From: a virus
Virus record (IMG/VR): IMGVR_UViG_3300021959_000411
Coordinates: 1-23,266 of that record
DNA: 23,266 nucleotides
Direction: 5' to 3' (one strand)
Part shown: positions 8,553-14,558 of the stretch, piece after piece
Numbering within the stretch: position 1 is the first letter of the stretch
How the letters are laid out: each line of letters starts with the position of its first letter
Notes under the pieces: generated by a model
Told to the model about the DNA's origin: nothing
Database searches by the model: none
The model's input: only the letters and a program-made list of their open reading frames with translations
Position numbers and translations under genes: made by a program

Positions 8553-8827
8553 GTGAATTAAGTGAAGACAGTAAATTTGAGATTAGTATAAAAACACTTA
8601 TTGCTATAGGAGTAGCATTATCTACCCTTATAGGTATGTGGTTTGCTTTACAAGCAGATATTGAGGAAGCCAAGAAACTACCAGAACCAGAGATTAGTAG
8701 AACTGAGTACGATTTAAAAGACCAGTTAATTAGAGAAACTATTATGAATACTGGCACTAAGGTAGAGGAGAACTCAAATGCTTTAAAGAAAATAGATGAT
8801 AAGCTATTTGAAATAATTAGTAAATGA
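8549..8827 (+). CDS. Membrane protein with coiled-coil tail, spanin-like topology
   Basis: This 92-residue protein has a short polar N terminus, one membrane helix at about residues 16-35 (LIAIGVALSTLIGMWFALQ), a proline break (KKLPEPEI) and a charged helical C-terminal half likely to form a coiled coil. The frame stays open upstream to 8486, but the ATG at 8549 is preferred because it forms an ATGA overlap with the 46-residue gene and gives a sensible N terminus. Its stop overlaps the next start by 4 nt. One N-terminal membrane helix with a periplasmic coiled coil is the architecture of inner-membrane spanins, and a lipoprotein gene lies just downstream. That role is an inference from topology and context. 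Confidence 0.7.
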   Translation: MSELSEDSKFEISIKTLIAIGVALSTLIGMWFALQADIEEAKKLPEPEISRTEYDLKDQLIRETIMNTGTKVEENSNALKKIDDKLFEIISK

Positions 8828-9144
8828 AAAATATATTATGTGCGATATTTGTATTGGTTGCGAGCTTTGTATATAGTCAGGATGTAACAGTCCTGCAAAT
8901 AAACGCAGAGTGGAATAAAAGAAACAACTATGATTTAAGTGGTATAACTGGTGCTACTGTAAAGTTTAGTTACCTAAAAGACCAACCTAAAGATGTTCAA
9001 AAAAGTATTGTTGCTGTTCCTGTTATTGTTATACTAGACAAAAAAGGTAGAGTAAGAATGCAATATGTAGCAGACATATCATTAAAAATTAAAGTAGGTA
9101 ATCTTGACATACAGAATAATGTCAATAGAATAAGTAAATTATGA
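8824..9144 (+). CDS. Secreted thioredoxin-fold-like protein lacking redox cysteines
   Basis: This 106-residue protein has a signal peptide (MKNILCAIFVLVASFVYS, cut likely before Q19). The mature part begins with VTVLQINAEWN and contains KDQPKDVQKSIVAVPVIVIL and DKKGRVRMQYV. The order strand, INA-W, helix, a proline before a beta strand and a charged turn matches the core of a thioredoxin fold, including the usual cis-proline position (AVPVIVIL). The CxxC pair expected after the W is absent, since the sequence there reads EWNKRNN, so it should not act as an oxidoreductase. It overlaps both neighbours by 4 nt (ATGA). A structural or binding role in the periplasm during lysis is possible. The fold assignment is my reading of the sequence. 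Confidence 0.65.
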   Translation: MKNILCAIFVLVASFVYSQDVTVLQINAEWNKRNNYDLSGITGATVKFSYLKDQPKDVQKSIVAVPVIVILDKKGRVRMQYVADISLKIKVGNLDIQNNVNRISKL

Positions 9145-9485
9145 GAGTATTAATAATATTATTTTTTATTGTTAGTTGTGGGACTTACACCCCTAAACCA
9201 ACTATAAAGCACGTTTTAGCTGTTACTTCTGAAGGTGATACTTTGTTATTACCAATAGATAGAATACGTCCTAATATATATCAATCTATATACCCTATTT
9301 ATGGTAGAAATTGGGATTCTTATTACTATAATGGATGGCAGTATAACACTAATATTTACTCAAATCATAGAAATTATGAACCTAGTTCTAATGCTAGTTC
9401 TAATAATAGTTTTAAAGCTAAACACGAATCTAAAGATATATCAAGGTTAGATGTAAATTCTGAAAAGGTTAAAATAAAGAATTAA
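9141..9485 (+). CDS. Predicted lipoprotein, candidate outer spanin
   Basis: This 114-residue protein has a short hydrophobic leader ending in a lipobox, FIVSCG, with C13 as the lipidated residue. The mature part has KHVLAVTSEGDTLLLPIDRI, then a stretch rich in Tyr, Asn and Trp (residues 50-75), a Ser/Asn-rich linker and a charged end. Similar lipoproteins with HVLAVTSEGDTLL are encoded next to lysis genes in flavobacterial phages, to my recollection. It overlaps the thioredoxin-like gene by 4 nt and lies 3 nt before the endolysin. Outer-membrane disruption at lysis or superinfection exclusion are both reasonable roles; neither is shown by the sequence. Confidence 0.7.
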   Translation: MRVLIILFFIVSCGTYTPKPTIKHVLAVTSEGDTLLLPIDRIRPNIYQSIYPIYGRNWDSYYYNGWQYNTNIYSNHRNYEPSSNASSNNSFKAKHESKDISRLDVNSEKVKIKN

Positions 9486-9488
9486 TAA

Positions 9489-9959
9489 ATGAATCGCATA
9501 AGTAAACACATAACCTACAAAGAAGCTACAAGAAGTGTCACAGCTCTACGCTTAGGTATTGAAAATAAACCTAGTGAGTATGAGCTTCAGAATATGGAAT
9601 TAATAGCAGAGAAGGTGTTTGAACCACTTAGAGAAGCTGTTAATGGTCCAATAAAAATTAACTCATTTTATAGAAGTGAAGAACTTAATAAATCAATTGG
9701 TGGAAGCAGTAGAAGTCAACATTGTCAAGGTAGAGCTATTGATATTGATGATTTTTATGGTTATGTTTCTAATTCTTATATGTATTACTATATTAAAGAT
9801 AATCTCGATTTTGACCAACTTATTTGGGAGTTTGGTACAGATGCTAACCCTGATTGGGTACACGTTAGTTATGTAGATAGTGACTCTAACAGAAAGAGAT
9901 GTTTACTTGCATATAAAGAAGATGGTAAAACTAAATATAAAGATATAAGTAATGTCTGA
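9489..9959 (+). CDS. Peptidase M15 endolysin
   Basis: This 156-residue protein is a zinc peptidase of the M15 family (D-Ala-D-Ala carboxypeptidase or endopeptidase type) and the likely phage endolysin that cuts peptidoglycan cross-links. The zinc motif is visible as SQHCQGRAIDID (H78 and D85, spacing HxxxxxxD), with E114 in LIWEFG as the likely general base and the third ligand H125 in DWVHVS. The fragment INSFYRSEELNKSIGG is the typical substrate-side region before the first ligand. There is no signal peptide, so it needs the downstream holin to reach the wall. The length is that of a single-domain M15 enzyme. Its end overlaps the holin gene start by 8 nt. Confidence 0.93.
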   Translation: MNRISKHITYKEATRSVTALRLGIENKPSEYELQNMELIAEKVFEPLREAVNGPIKINSFYRSEELNKSIGGSSRSQHCQGRAIDIDDFYGYVSNSYMYYYIKDNLDFDQLIWEFGTDANPDWVHVSYVDSDSNRKRCLLAYKEDGKTKYKDISNV

Positions 9960-10413
9960 TAAAAAGAAATTTAAAGAAACTACAGTAGGTAAATTGTTAT
10001 TTGGTGCTGCTAGTATGATTAATCCTACACTTGGAAAAGTATTAAGTGGTGTGACATCGCCACAAGAAGCTATTGCAGAGATAGGTAAATCTAAAATACC
10101 TAGTGCTGACAAGATTAAATTACAACAAATGATTTATGACCAGCAAAACAAAGAAATGGAATCTATAACTGCTAGATGGGAATCTGATAGTAATAGTGAT
10201 TCTTGGTTAGCTAAGAATGTACGTCCTATGGTTTTAGTATGGTGTATAGTTGTGTTTTCATTAGCAGGCATATTAGACAGTATAGAAAGCATACCTTTTC
10301 ATATTGGTGCAACTTGGAATGATACATTTGAAAAAGTAATGATGGCTGTTGTATTAGCATACTTTGGCGGAAGGTCTAGCGAAAAAGTTATTGACATATT
10401 TAAAAATAAATGA
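9952..10413 (+). CDS. Holin, 3TM GTA-holin type
   Basis: This 153-residue protein is the likely holin that permeabilises the inner membrane and releases the endolysin. An amphipathic N-terminal half is followed by SDSWLAKNVRPMVLVWCIVV, then a first membrane helix (about residues 90-110), a short loop around ESIPFHIGATWND, and a second helix ending in the motif YFGGRSSEKVID. The W-L-x-x-x-x-R-P signature before the first helix and the FGGRxxEK motif at the end are those of the GTA_holin_3TM family. It lies directly after the endolysin with an 8-nt overlap, and the next small gene overlaps its stop as ATGA. Confidence 0.82.
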   Translation: MSDKKKFKETTVGKLLFGAASMINPTLGKVLSGVTSPQEAIAEIGKSKIPSADKIKLQQMIYDQQNKEMESITARWESDSNSDSWLAKNVRPMVLVWCIVVFSLAGILDSIESIPFHIGATWNDTFEKVMMAVVLAYFGGRSSEKVIDIFKNK

Positions 10414-10547
10414 ACAAACTAGATAACGGTAATCCACAACTTAATTCACTGAGAACTGAATTTAATAATAGAGTTGAAAGGAAGATGATACTTGGTAAAG
10501 GTAAACGTATCACTTGGAACAATACAAGACGGCATAGAACAATATAG
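10410..10547 (+). CDS. 45-residue basic protein closing the late operon
   Basis: The ORF starts in an ATGA overlap with the holin stop and encodes MNKLDNGNPQLNSLRTEFNN and then RVERKMILGKGKRITWNNTRRHRTI. The C-terminal half is strongly basic with several Arg and Lys residues and a His. No membrane helix or cysteine motif is present. I do not recognise it. The overlap and the absence of any other frame here support it as the last gene of the late operon. A nucleic-acid-binding or virion-packaged peptide is conceivable. Confidence 0.55.
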   Translation: MNKLDNGNPQLNSLRTEFNNRVERKMILGKGKRITWNNTRRHRTI

Positions 10548-10557
10548 TTAATAACTA

Positions 10558-10611
10558 AATTCAATACCCTATGAATTTAATAGGGTTTTATATATATTTG
10601 TGAATTCAATA
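10558..10611 (+). repeat. AATTYAATA repeat cluster A around a -7 element
   Basis: Three copies of the 9-nt word AATTYAATA lie at 10558-10566, 10574-10582 and 10603-10611, each followed by C or G-rich bases (CCC or GGG). The first two also form an imperfect dyad with AAATTC and GAATTT arms. They flank TATATTTG at 10593-10600. The same word is clustered again near 21.7 kb. A repressor or activator binding site is the simplest reading. Confidence 0.5.
10593..10600 (+). promoter_or_regulatory. -7 element flanked by repeats
   Basis: TATATTTG fits TAnnTTTG exactly. No TTTG or TTG lies 24 nt upstream; that place is occupied by the AATTYAATA repeats. A transcript from here would meet the terminator at 10649-10681 before reaching any gene, giving an RNA of roughly 75 nt or a leader controlled by read-through. 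Confidence 0.4.
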
Positions 10612-10648
10612 GGGTGCGATATTCTGTTGATTTTCTTTGTTTTCAATG

Positions 10649-10681
10649 AAAAGGGGTAGCAAGATGTTACCTCTTTTTTTT
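10649..10681 (+). terminator. Strong intrinsic terminator at the end of the late block
   Basis: A 10-bp stem (10649-10658 with 10668-10677, one G-U pair) encloses a 9-nt loop and leads into a long uninterrupted T run through 10681. It separates the late virion and lysis genes from the recombination and replication genes. Confidence 0.85.
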
Positions 10682-10690
10682 GTCTTTTGT

Positions 10691-10722
10691 CTTGCACATG
10701 ACATATTTTATCTATATGTTTG
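10691..10722 (+). promoter_or_regulatory. Promoter for the ERF/replication operon
   Basis: CTTG at 10691-10694 and TATGTTTG at 10715-10722 are separated by exactly 20 nt, matching the Bacteroidota -33/-7 arrangement. The -7 element ends only 4 nt before the ATG at 10727, so the predicted start of the RNA is at or very near the start codon, implying a leaderless or almost leaderless message. It lies directly after the terminator that insulates it from the late genes. Confidence 0.6.
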
Positions 10723-10726
10723 TTGC

Positions 10727-11290
10727 ATGGAAAACTTAACAAAGAAGTTGGTGAAAGTTCAAGGGAGTTTGAAAGCACCAAAAAATCAAAGGAACAATTT
10801 CGGTAATTACAATTACAGGAGTTGTGAAGACATCTTAGAAGCAGTTAAACCTTTACTTATAAAAGAAGGGTTGTTATTGACTATCTCTGATTCTATTGCC
10901 CCAGAACCTTTATTTGTTAATGCAGTTGCTGAAATTACTGATGGTAAAGACAAGATTACCGTTAGAGCTCAAGCAGGTATTAACTTAAATAGAAAAGGAA
11001 TGGATGTAGCTCAATGCTATGGAGCATCAAGCAGTTATGCTAGAAAGTACGCTTTAAACGGTTTATTTTTAATTGATGATACCAAAGATGCAGATGCTAC
11101 TAATAATCACTCTAAGGTAGCTAAAAACGCCTCTACAGACGTATTAGAGCCTACTAAGGACTGGCTAGACGAAAAAGGAGACAAGTTTGATAAGGCAAAA
11201 GATGCCATAACAAAAAAAGGTTTTACTATAGCCGATATTAGAAAAAAATATAAAGTAAGTAAGAAAGTAGAAAAATTATTATTAACCTAA
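10727..11290 (+). CDS. ERF-family single-strand annealing protein
   Basis: This 187-residue protein is a phage recombinase of the ERF family, which anneals complementary single strands during recombination-dependent replication and genome circularisation. The family signature is clear: FGNYNYRSCEDILEAVKPLL (about residues 24-43), a glycine-linked hydrophobic stretch, ITVRAQAG, and GASSSYARKYALNGLFLIDD (residues 100-120), followed by DTKDAD. The C-terminal third is Lys-rich and probably a separate small helical domain. The frame stays open back to a TTG at 10637, but that extension would cross the terminator and promoter, so the ATG at 10727 (MENLTKKL) is chosen. The SSB-like gene follows after 14 nt. 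A RecE-like exonuclease encoded at 15.8 kb is the probable partner. Confidence 0.9.
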   Translation: MENLTKKLVKVQGSLKAPKNQRNNFGNYNYRSCEDILEAVKPLLIKEGLLLTISDSIAPEPLFVNAVAEITDGKDKITVRAQAGINLNRKGMDVAQCYGASSSYARKYALNGLFLIDDTKDADATNNHSKVAKNASTDVLEPTKDWLDEKGDKFDKAKDAITKKGFTIADIRKKYKVSKKVEKLLLT

Positions 11291-11304
11291 ATTAAATTAA
11301 AATT

Positions 11305-11562
11305 ATGAATGAAAAAAAGTATGTAGGAAGTGGTAAACAGCAAGGTAATTATGACCTAGTTAACTTTACTATTGCCGAAGAGAAAACAAAAGATGCATGG
11401 ATTGAGTACAACGGTAAAAGGTACTTAAAACTAACTATTGGCAAGAAAAAAGAAGTTGACCAATATGGTAAAAGCCATAGTGTATGGATAGATGAGTATG
11501 TGCCAGATAGTGCAAAGCAAGAACCTGCTAAGCCACTGCCTACCCCAGATTTACCATTTTAG
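11305..11562 (+). CDS. Putative ssDNA-binding protein (SSB-like)
   Basis: This 85-residue protein looks like a minimal OB-fold single-strand DNA-binding protein. The sequence begins YVGSGKQQGNYDLVNFTI, then EYNGKRYLKLTIGKKKEVD and YGKSHSVWIDEYVP, which alternates beta strands and basic turns as in an OB barrel. The last residues are Pro-rich and end in PTPDLPF, which resembles the acidic-hydrophobic tail (DDDIPF) through which bacterial SSB recruits repair and replication proteins. It sits between the ERF gene and the replication genes, the usual place for a phage SSB. It is shorter than standard SSBs and I cannot prove the fold from sequence alone; similar short proteins are widespread in Bacteroidota phages. 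Confidence 0.6.
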   Translation: MNEKKYVGSGKQQGNYDLVNFTIAEEKTKDAWIEYNGKRYLKLTIGKKKEVDQYGKSHSVWIDEYVPDSAKQEPAKPLPTPDLPF

Positions 11563-11572
11563 TTATTAACAT

Positions 11573-11600
11573 TCCCCTTAAGCTTAATCGTTTAGGGGGA
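11573..11600 (+). terminator. Weak hairpin, possible terminator
   Basis: A CCCC-rich arm at about 11574-11580 pairs with TTTAGGGG at 11591-11598 around an AT-rich loop. The following sequence is attattatc without a good T run, so this may be an RNA stability or attenuation hairpin rather than an efficient terminator. Confidence 0.35.
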
Positions 11601-11615
11601 TTATTATCTTAAATT

Positions 11616-11921
11616 ATGATACAAAGAAAAAACACAAAATACGTTAACATTAATTTAGCATTTATGAATACAAACTTAACAATATCGGAAGCTACAGTAT
11701 TATCTTATATAGATTCATTAGCAATTAAAAAAGGTTATTGTTTTGCCTCAAATGAAAGTATTTGCATGGCATTGAATTTAAATGACAGAACTTTATACAG
11801 AATATTAAAGAACTTAGAAAACAAAGAATACATAACAAGGAAGACAAAAAGCTTAGGAAATGACGGCAAAGAACGTAAGATTTACGTTAATCCAAGTGTC
11901 AGGAGTGTCAGTTCTATGTAA
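11616..11921 (+). CDS. Winged-helix DNA-binding protein, possible replication initiator
   Basis: This 101-residue protein contains a helix-turn-helix of the winged type: SEATVLSYIDSLAIKKGYCF is the first part, followed by ASNESICMALNLNDRTLYRI as the turn and recognition helix, and LKNLENKEYITRKTK as the wing approach. The pattern is that of the HTH_36-like domain found in plasmid and phage replication initiators and in regulators. Its stop codon lies inside the first of three 17-bp dyads, and the primase-helicase gene follows, so it could bind those dyads to start replication or to control its own operon. The start ATG follows an AT-rich leader. I cannot tell initiator from regulator from sequence. 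Confidence 0.7.
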   Translation: MIQRKNTKYVNINLAFMNTNLTISEATVLSYIDSLAIKKGYCFASNESICMALNLNDRTLYRILKNLENKEYITRKTKSLGNDGKERKIYVNPSVRSVSSM

Positions 11922-11979
11922 TACATAGTGTATTATATAAATAAATAATACATAGTGTATTATTATACATAGTGTATTA
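11919..11979. repeat. Three 17-bp dyads, candidate origin or operator
   Basis: TAATACATAGTGTATTA, a perfect dyad with 7-nt arms around TAG, occurs at 11919-11935 and 11946-11962. A third copy with one changed base in the left arm lies at 11963-11979, directly abutting the second. Centre-to-centre distances are 27 and 17 nt. The array is between the winged-helix gene and the primase-helicase gene and covers the whole gap from 11919 to 27 nt before the helicase start. The layout resembles iterons or operators for a dimeric HTH protein. Confidence 0.7.
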
Positions 11980-12005
11980 TAACAATATACATTTAAAATT
12001 GAACT

Positions 12006-13730
12006 ATGCAAGAAAACTTTGTAAAAATTGGAATCGTACCTAAAGGCAAATACTCACAACAGAAAGTAAAGTGCCCAAAATGTAGTCATACTCGCAAGAA
12101 AAAAGACGACTGCTCATTGTCTATAAATGTTGATGATGGTTTATATCATTGTCATCACTGTGGTTGGAACGGTTCTGTAAACCCTAATAATACTATGCAA
12201 GAAAAAACATATACTTTGCCAACTACAAATAACTTAAAAAAGATAAATTCTAAAGCTATTAAGTTTCTTAATGATAGGGGCATAACAAACGAAGTAATAG
12301 AAAGCAATAAGATTACCACTACAAAAGATGGTAGAAGTGTTGTATTTCCATACTTAAAACATAATGAACTTGTTAATTATAAAACAAGAGGCATTGATAA
12401 TAAAACATTTACACAATCTAAAAATGGAGAACCAATAATATTTAATTATGATAGGGTTGTAAATCAAGATTATGTAATACTATGTGAAGGTGAATTAGAC
12501 TCATTAAGTTGGGAAGTTGCAGGTTTTACTTGGCACACTTCTGTAAATATGGGTGCACCAAATGTAAAAGATAAAAACTTAGACAAGAAGCTTGAATGTA
12601 TTACAAACTCTTATGAGGTTTTTGATAATGCAAAAGTAGTTTACTTATGCACTGATAACGATGAAAACGGTAGATACTTAGAAGAAGAACTTGTAAGAAG
12701 AATTGGTGCAGAGAAAATTAGATTAATTGATACAAATCCATTTAAAGATGCTAACGAGGTTTTACTTAATGAAGGTGTAAAATCACTACAACATAGATTT
12801 AAATATGCTAGAGTACCAAAGGTTGAAGGTATATTTAGTGTAAATGATATTTATGATAGTATGTTAGATGGTTATAGGAACGGACAAGAAAGAGGTTCAA
12901 CAACTCACGTTGAATGTATTGACAGAGCTTGGACTTGGAGAAACGGAGAGGTAAATATTTGGACAGGTTACCAAAATGAAGGTAAAAGTATGTTCTTAAA
13001 TCAGCTATCAGTTTTAAAGGCATTTCATGAAGGATGGAAGTTTGCAGTGTTTAGCCCAGAGAATATGCCTATAAATGATTTCTTTCACGACTTAATAGAA
13101 ACTTACATTGGCAAGAGTTCTGACCCTTATTATAAAGATAATTATATGAGTGAAGATGAATTTAAAATAGCTATGGAGTTTATGAAAAAGCATTTTTTTA
13201 TTATATATCCAAAAAAAAGTTATAAATTAGAGGACATCTTTGAGAGAGCTAAGTTTTTAGTTAAGGCAAAAGGTATTCGTTCATTGATTATTGACCCTTA
13301 CAATACAGTACAACACCGTATGCAAAGAGGTGAAAGAGAAGATTTATACATTAGTAGATTTATGAGTGAACTTAAAAGGTTTGCCGTAGAAAACAAAATC
13401 TCTGTTCATTTAGTTGCACACCAAGTTACACCACAAAAAGATGATGGTGGCAGATATAATAAACCTGATGTCAACAGAATTAAAGGTGGTGGTACATTTG
13501 CAGATAAATCTGATAATGTATTATTTGTATGGAGACCTAATCGAGCATTAGACTTTAGTAATACAGCAGTTGTATTTGGAAGTCAAAAGATAAAGAAACA
13601 AAAACTTGTAGGTTATCCTCAAGAAGTTGAAGGCATAACTTACAGTAGAAAATCGAACAGATATTATTTCAATATGGAAACACCCTTTGATATTGTAGAT
13701 AATATAAGATGCGAATCAGAGCTAGAGTAG
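12006..13730 (+). CDS. Primase-helicase (T7 gp4-like)
   Basis: This 574-residue protein combines primase-type and helicase modules, unwinding the fork and probably priming it. The N terminus has a zinc ribbon, CPKC (C23, C26) and CHHC (C49, C52). A TOPRIM-like domain follows with VILCEGELDSLSWEVAG (about residues 158-174) and VVYLCTDNDENGR (about 213-225), giving the E and DxD acidic residues. The C-terminal half is a DnaB/RecA-type ATPase with Walker A GYQNEGKS (residues 321-328), Walker B LIIDPYN (D430), and HLVAHQ as the sensor motif. As no DNA polymerase gene is in the window, it must work with a host polymerase or one encoded elsewhere. Its 3' end overlaps the VRR-NUC gene by 22 nt. The start lies 27 nt after the dyad array. 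Confidence 0.93.
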   Translation: MQENFVKIGIVPKGKYSQQKVKCPKCSHTRKKKDDCSLSINVDDGLYHCHHCGWNGSVNPNNTMQEKTYTLPTTNNLKKINSKAIKFLNDRGITNEVIESNKITTTKDGRSVVFPYLKHNELVNYKTRGIDNKTFTQSKNGEPIIFNYDRVVNQDYVILCEGELDSLSWEVAGFTWHTSVNMGAPNVKDKNLDKKLECITNSYEVFDNAKVVYLCTDNDENGRYLEEELVRRIGAEKIRLIDTNPFKDANEVLLNEGVKSLQHRFKYARVPKVEGIFSVNDIYDSMLDGYRNGQERGSTTHVECIDRAWTWRNGEVNIWTGYQNEGKSMFLNQLSVLKAFHEGWKFAVFSPENMPINDFFHDLIETYIGKSSDPYYKDNYMSEDEFKIAMEFMKKHFFIIYPKKSYKLEDIFERAKFLVKAKGIRSLIIDPYNTVQHRMQRGEREDLYISRFMSELKRFAVENKISVHLVAHQVTPQKDDGGRYNKPDVNRIKGGGTFADKSDNVLFVWRPNRALDFSNTAVVFGSQKIKKQKLVGYPQEVEGITYSRKSNRYYFNMETPFDIVDNIRCESELE

Positions 13731-13999
13731 ATGCTAACCAGAAAAAAATAGTTGCCCAATTAAGAGGGGTAGGATGCTCTGTCCTCCATACTCACCAATT
13801 AGGAAAAGGTGCACCAGATATTATTGTAGGTTATAACTTTAATAATTACTTAATAGAAATTAAAGACGGTTCTAAACCTAAAGCACAACAAAAATTAACA
13901 CCAGATGAAGTTAGATTCCAATCTGAATGGAAAGGAAACTATTATGTTATAAATTCATTTGAACAACTTAGAAACATTGTATTTAAAGATGAGCTCTAA
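13709..13999 (+). CDS. VRR-NUC nuclease
   Basis: This 96-residue protein is a stand-alone VRR-NUC domain, a PD-(D/E)XK nuclease family found in phage and in Holliday junction or structure-specific nucleases. The core is present: an N-terminal helix with QKKIVAQLRGVGC, then KGAPDIIVG (D37), and YLIEIKDG (E50, K52) as the ExK part, followed by LTPDEVRFQSEWKGNYYVI. It starts inside the helicase gene (22-nt overlap), so the two are translationally linked. A likely role is processing branched DNA during recombination-dependent replication or packaging. Length and motifs fit the family well. Confidence 0.88.
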   Translation: MRIRARVDANQKKIVAQLRGVGCSVLHTHQLGKGAPDIIVGYNFNNYLIEIKDGSKPKAQQKLTPDEVRFQSEWKGNYYVINSFEQLRNIVFKDEL

Positions 14000-14558
14000 G
14001 ATACTTGACATATTAGCTAAAAGGCATAATGAATGGCTAAATATGGCTAAAAGTTTTAAATTGAATAATAGTGATGCTAATGAATTAGTTCAAGAGATGT
14101 ATTTAAGAATGTATGATTATACAAAAGATGTAAAAAGAATTATGTATAATGAAACAGAAATTAATACATTTTATATATATATTACATTAAGAAATTTATA
14201 TTATAGCAAGTTTACTAATTATAACAAAAATAAAAAAACAGTGTTATTTTCAGATATAGACACTGAAAAATTTAATTATATTATGAATCAAATAGTTTAT
14301 GATGTTGACCAACATAATGATAATTATAAAAAAAAAGTTAACTTAGAGGCATTGTACAATAAAATAGAAGGCGTAATTGAAGAGTGGTATTGGTACGATA
14401 AAAAGCTTACTAGGTTATATTTAAATACTAATATGAGTATGCGAGACATCAGTAAAGAAACAAAAATAAGTTTAAGTTCAATATTTAATACATTAACAAA
14501 TGCAAAAGAAAAAATTAGAAAGAAAACCAAAGAAGAATACAAAAAGTACAAAAGCTAA
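13989..14558 (+). CDS. Sigma-70-like factor
   Basis: This 189-residue protein resembles a small RNA polymerase sigma factor of the region 2 plus region 4 type. Residues about 23-48 (NSDANELVQEMYLRMYDYTKD) match region 2.1-2.2, and the C-terminal part with LTRLYLNTNMSMRDISKETK and SLSSIFNTLTNAKEKIRKK is a region 4-like HTH. The middle is Lys/Asn-rich and divergent. The reading frame is open from a TTG at 13959, but the ATG at 13989 is preferred, giving MSSKILDILAKRH and an 11-nt overlap with the nuclease gene. Proteins of this kind recur in Bacteroidota phages. Placed at the end of the replication block, it could direct host polymerase to late promoters. The base composition is even more AT-rich than its neighbours. 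Confidence 0.8.
   Translation: MSSKILDILAKRHNEWLNMAKSFKLNNSDANELVQEMYLRMYDYTKDVKRIMYNETEINTFYIYITLRNLYYSKFTNYNKNKKTVLFSDIDTEKFNYIMNQIVYDVDQHNDNYKKKVNLEALYNKIEGVIEEWYWYDKKLTRLYLNTNMSMRDISKETKISLSSIFNTLTNAKEKIRKKTKEEYKKYKS

Noticed and set aside
9676-9876. 66-codon frame inside the endolysin gene
   Set aside because: Hydrophobic out-of-frame shadow of the M15 peptidase catalytic region, without start context.
10637-10726. N-terminal extension of the ERF protein from a TTG start
   Set aside because: It reads through a strong terminator hairpin and a promoter, and its hydrophobic sequence is unlike ERF proteins; the ATG at 10727 fits the family.
11919-11979. CRISPR-like array
   Set aside because: Repeats are only 17 nt, spacers are 10 and 0 nt, and there is no cas gene; operator or iteron sites are a better reading.
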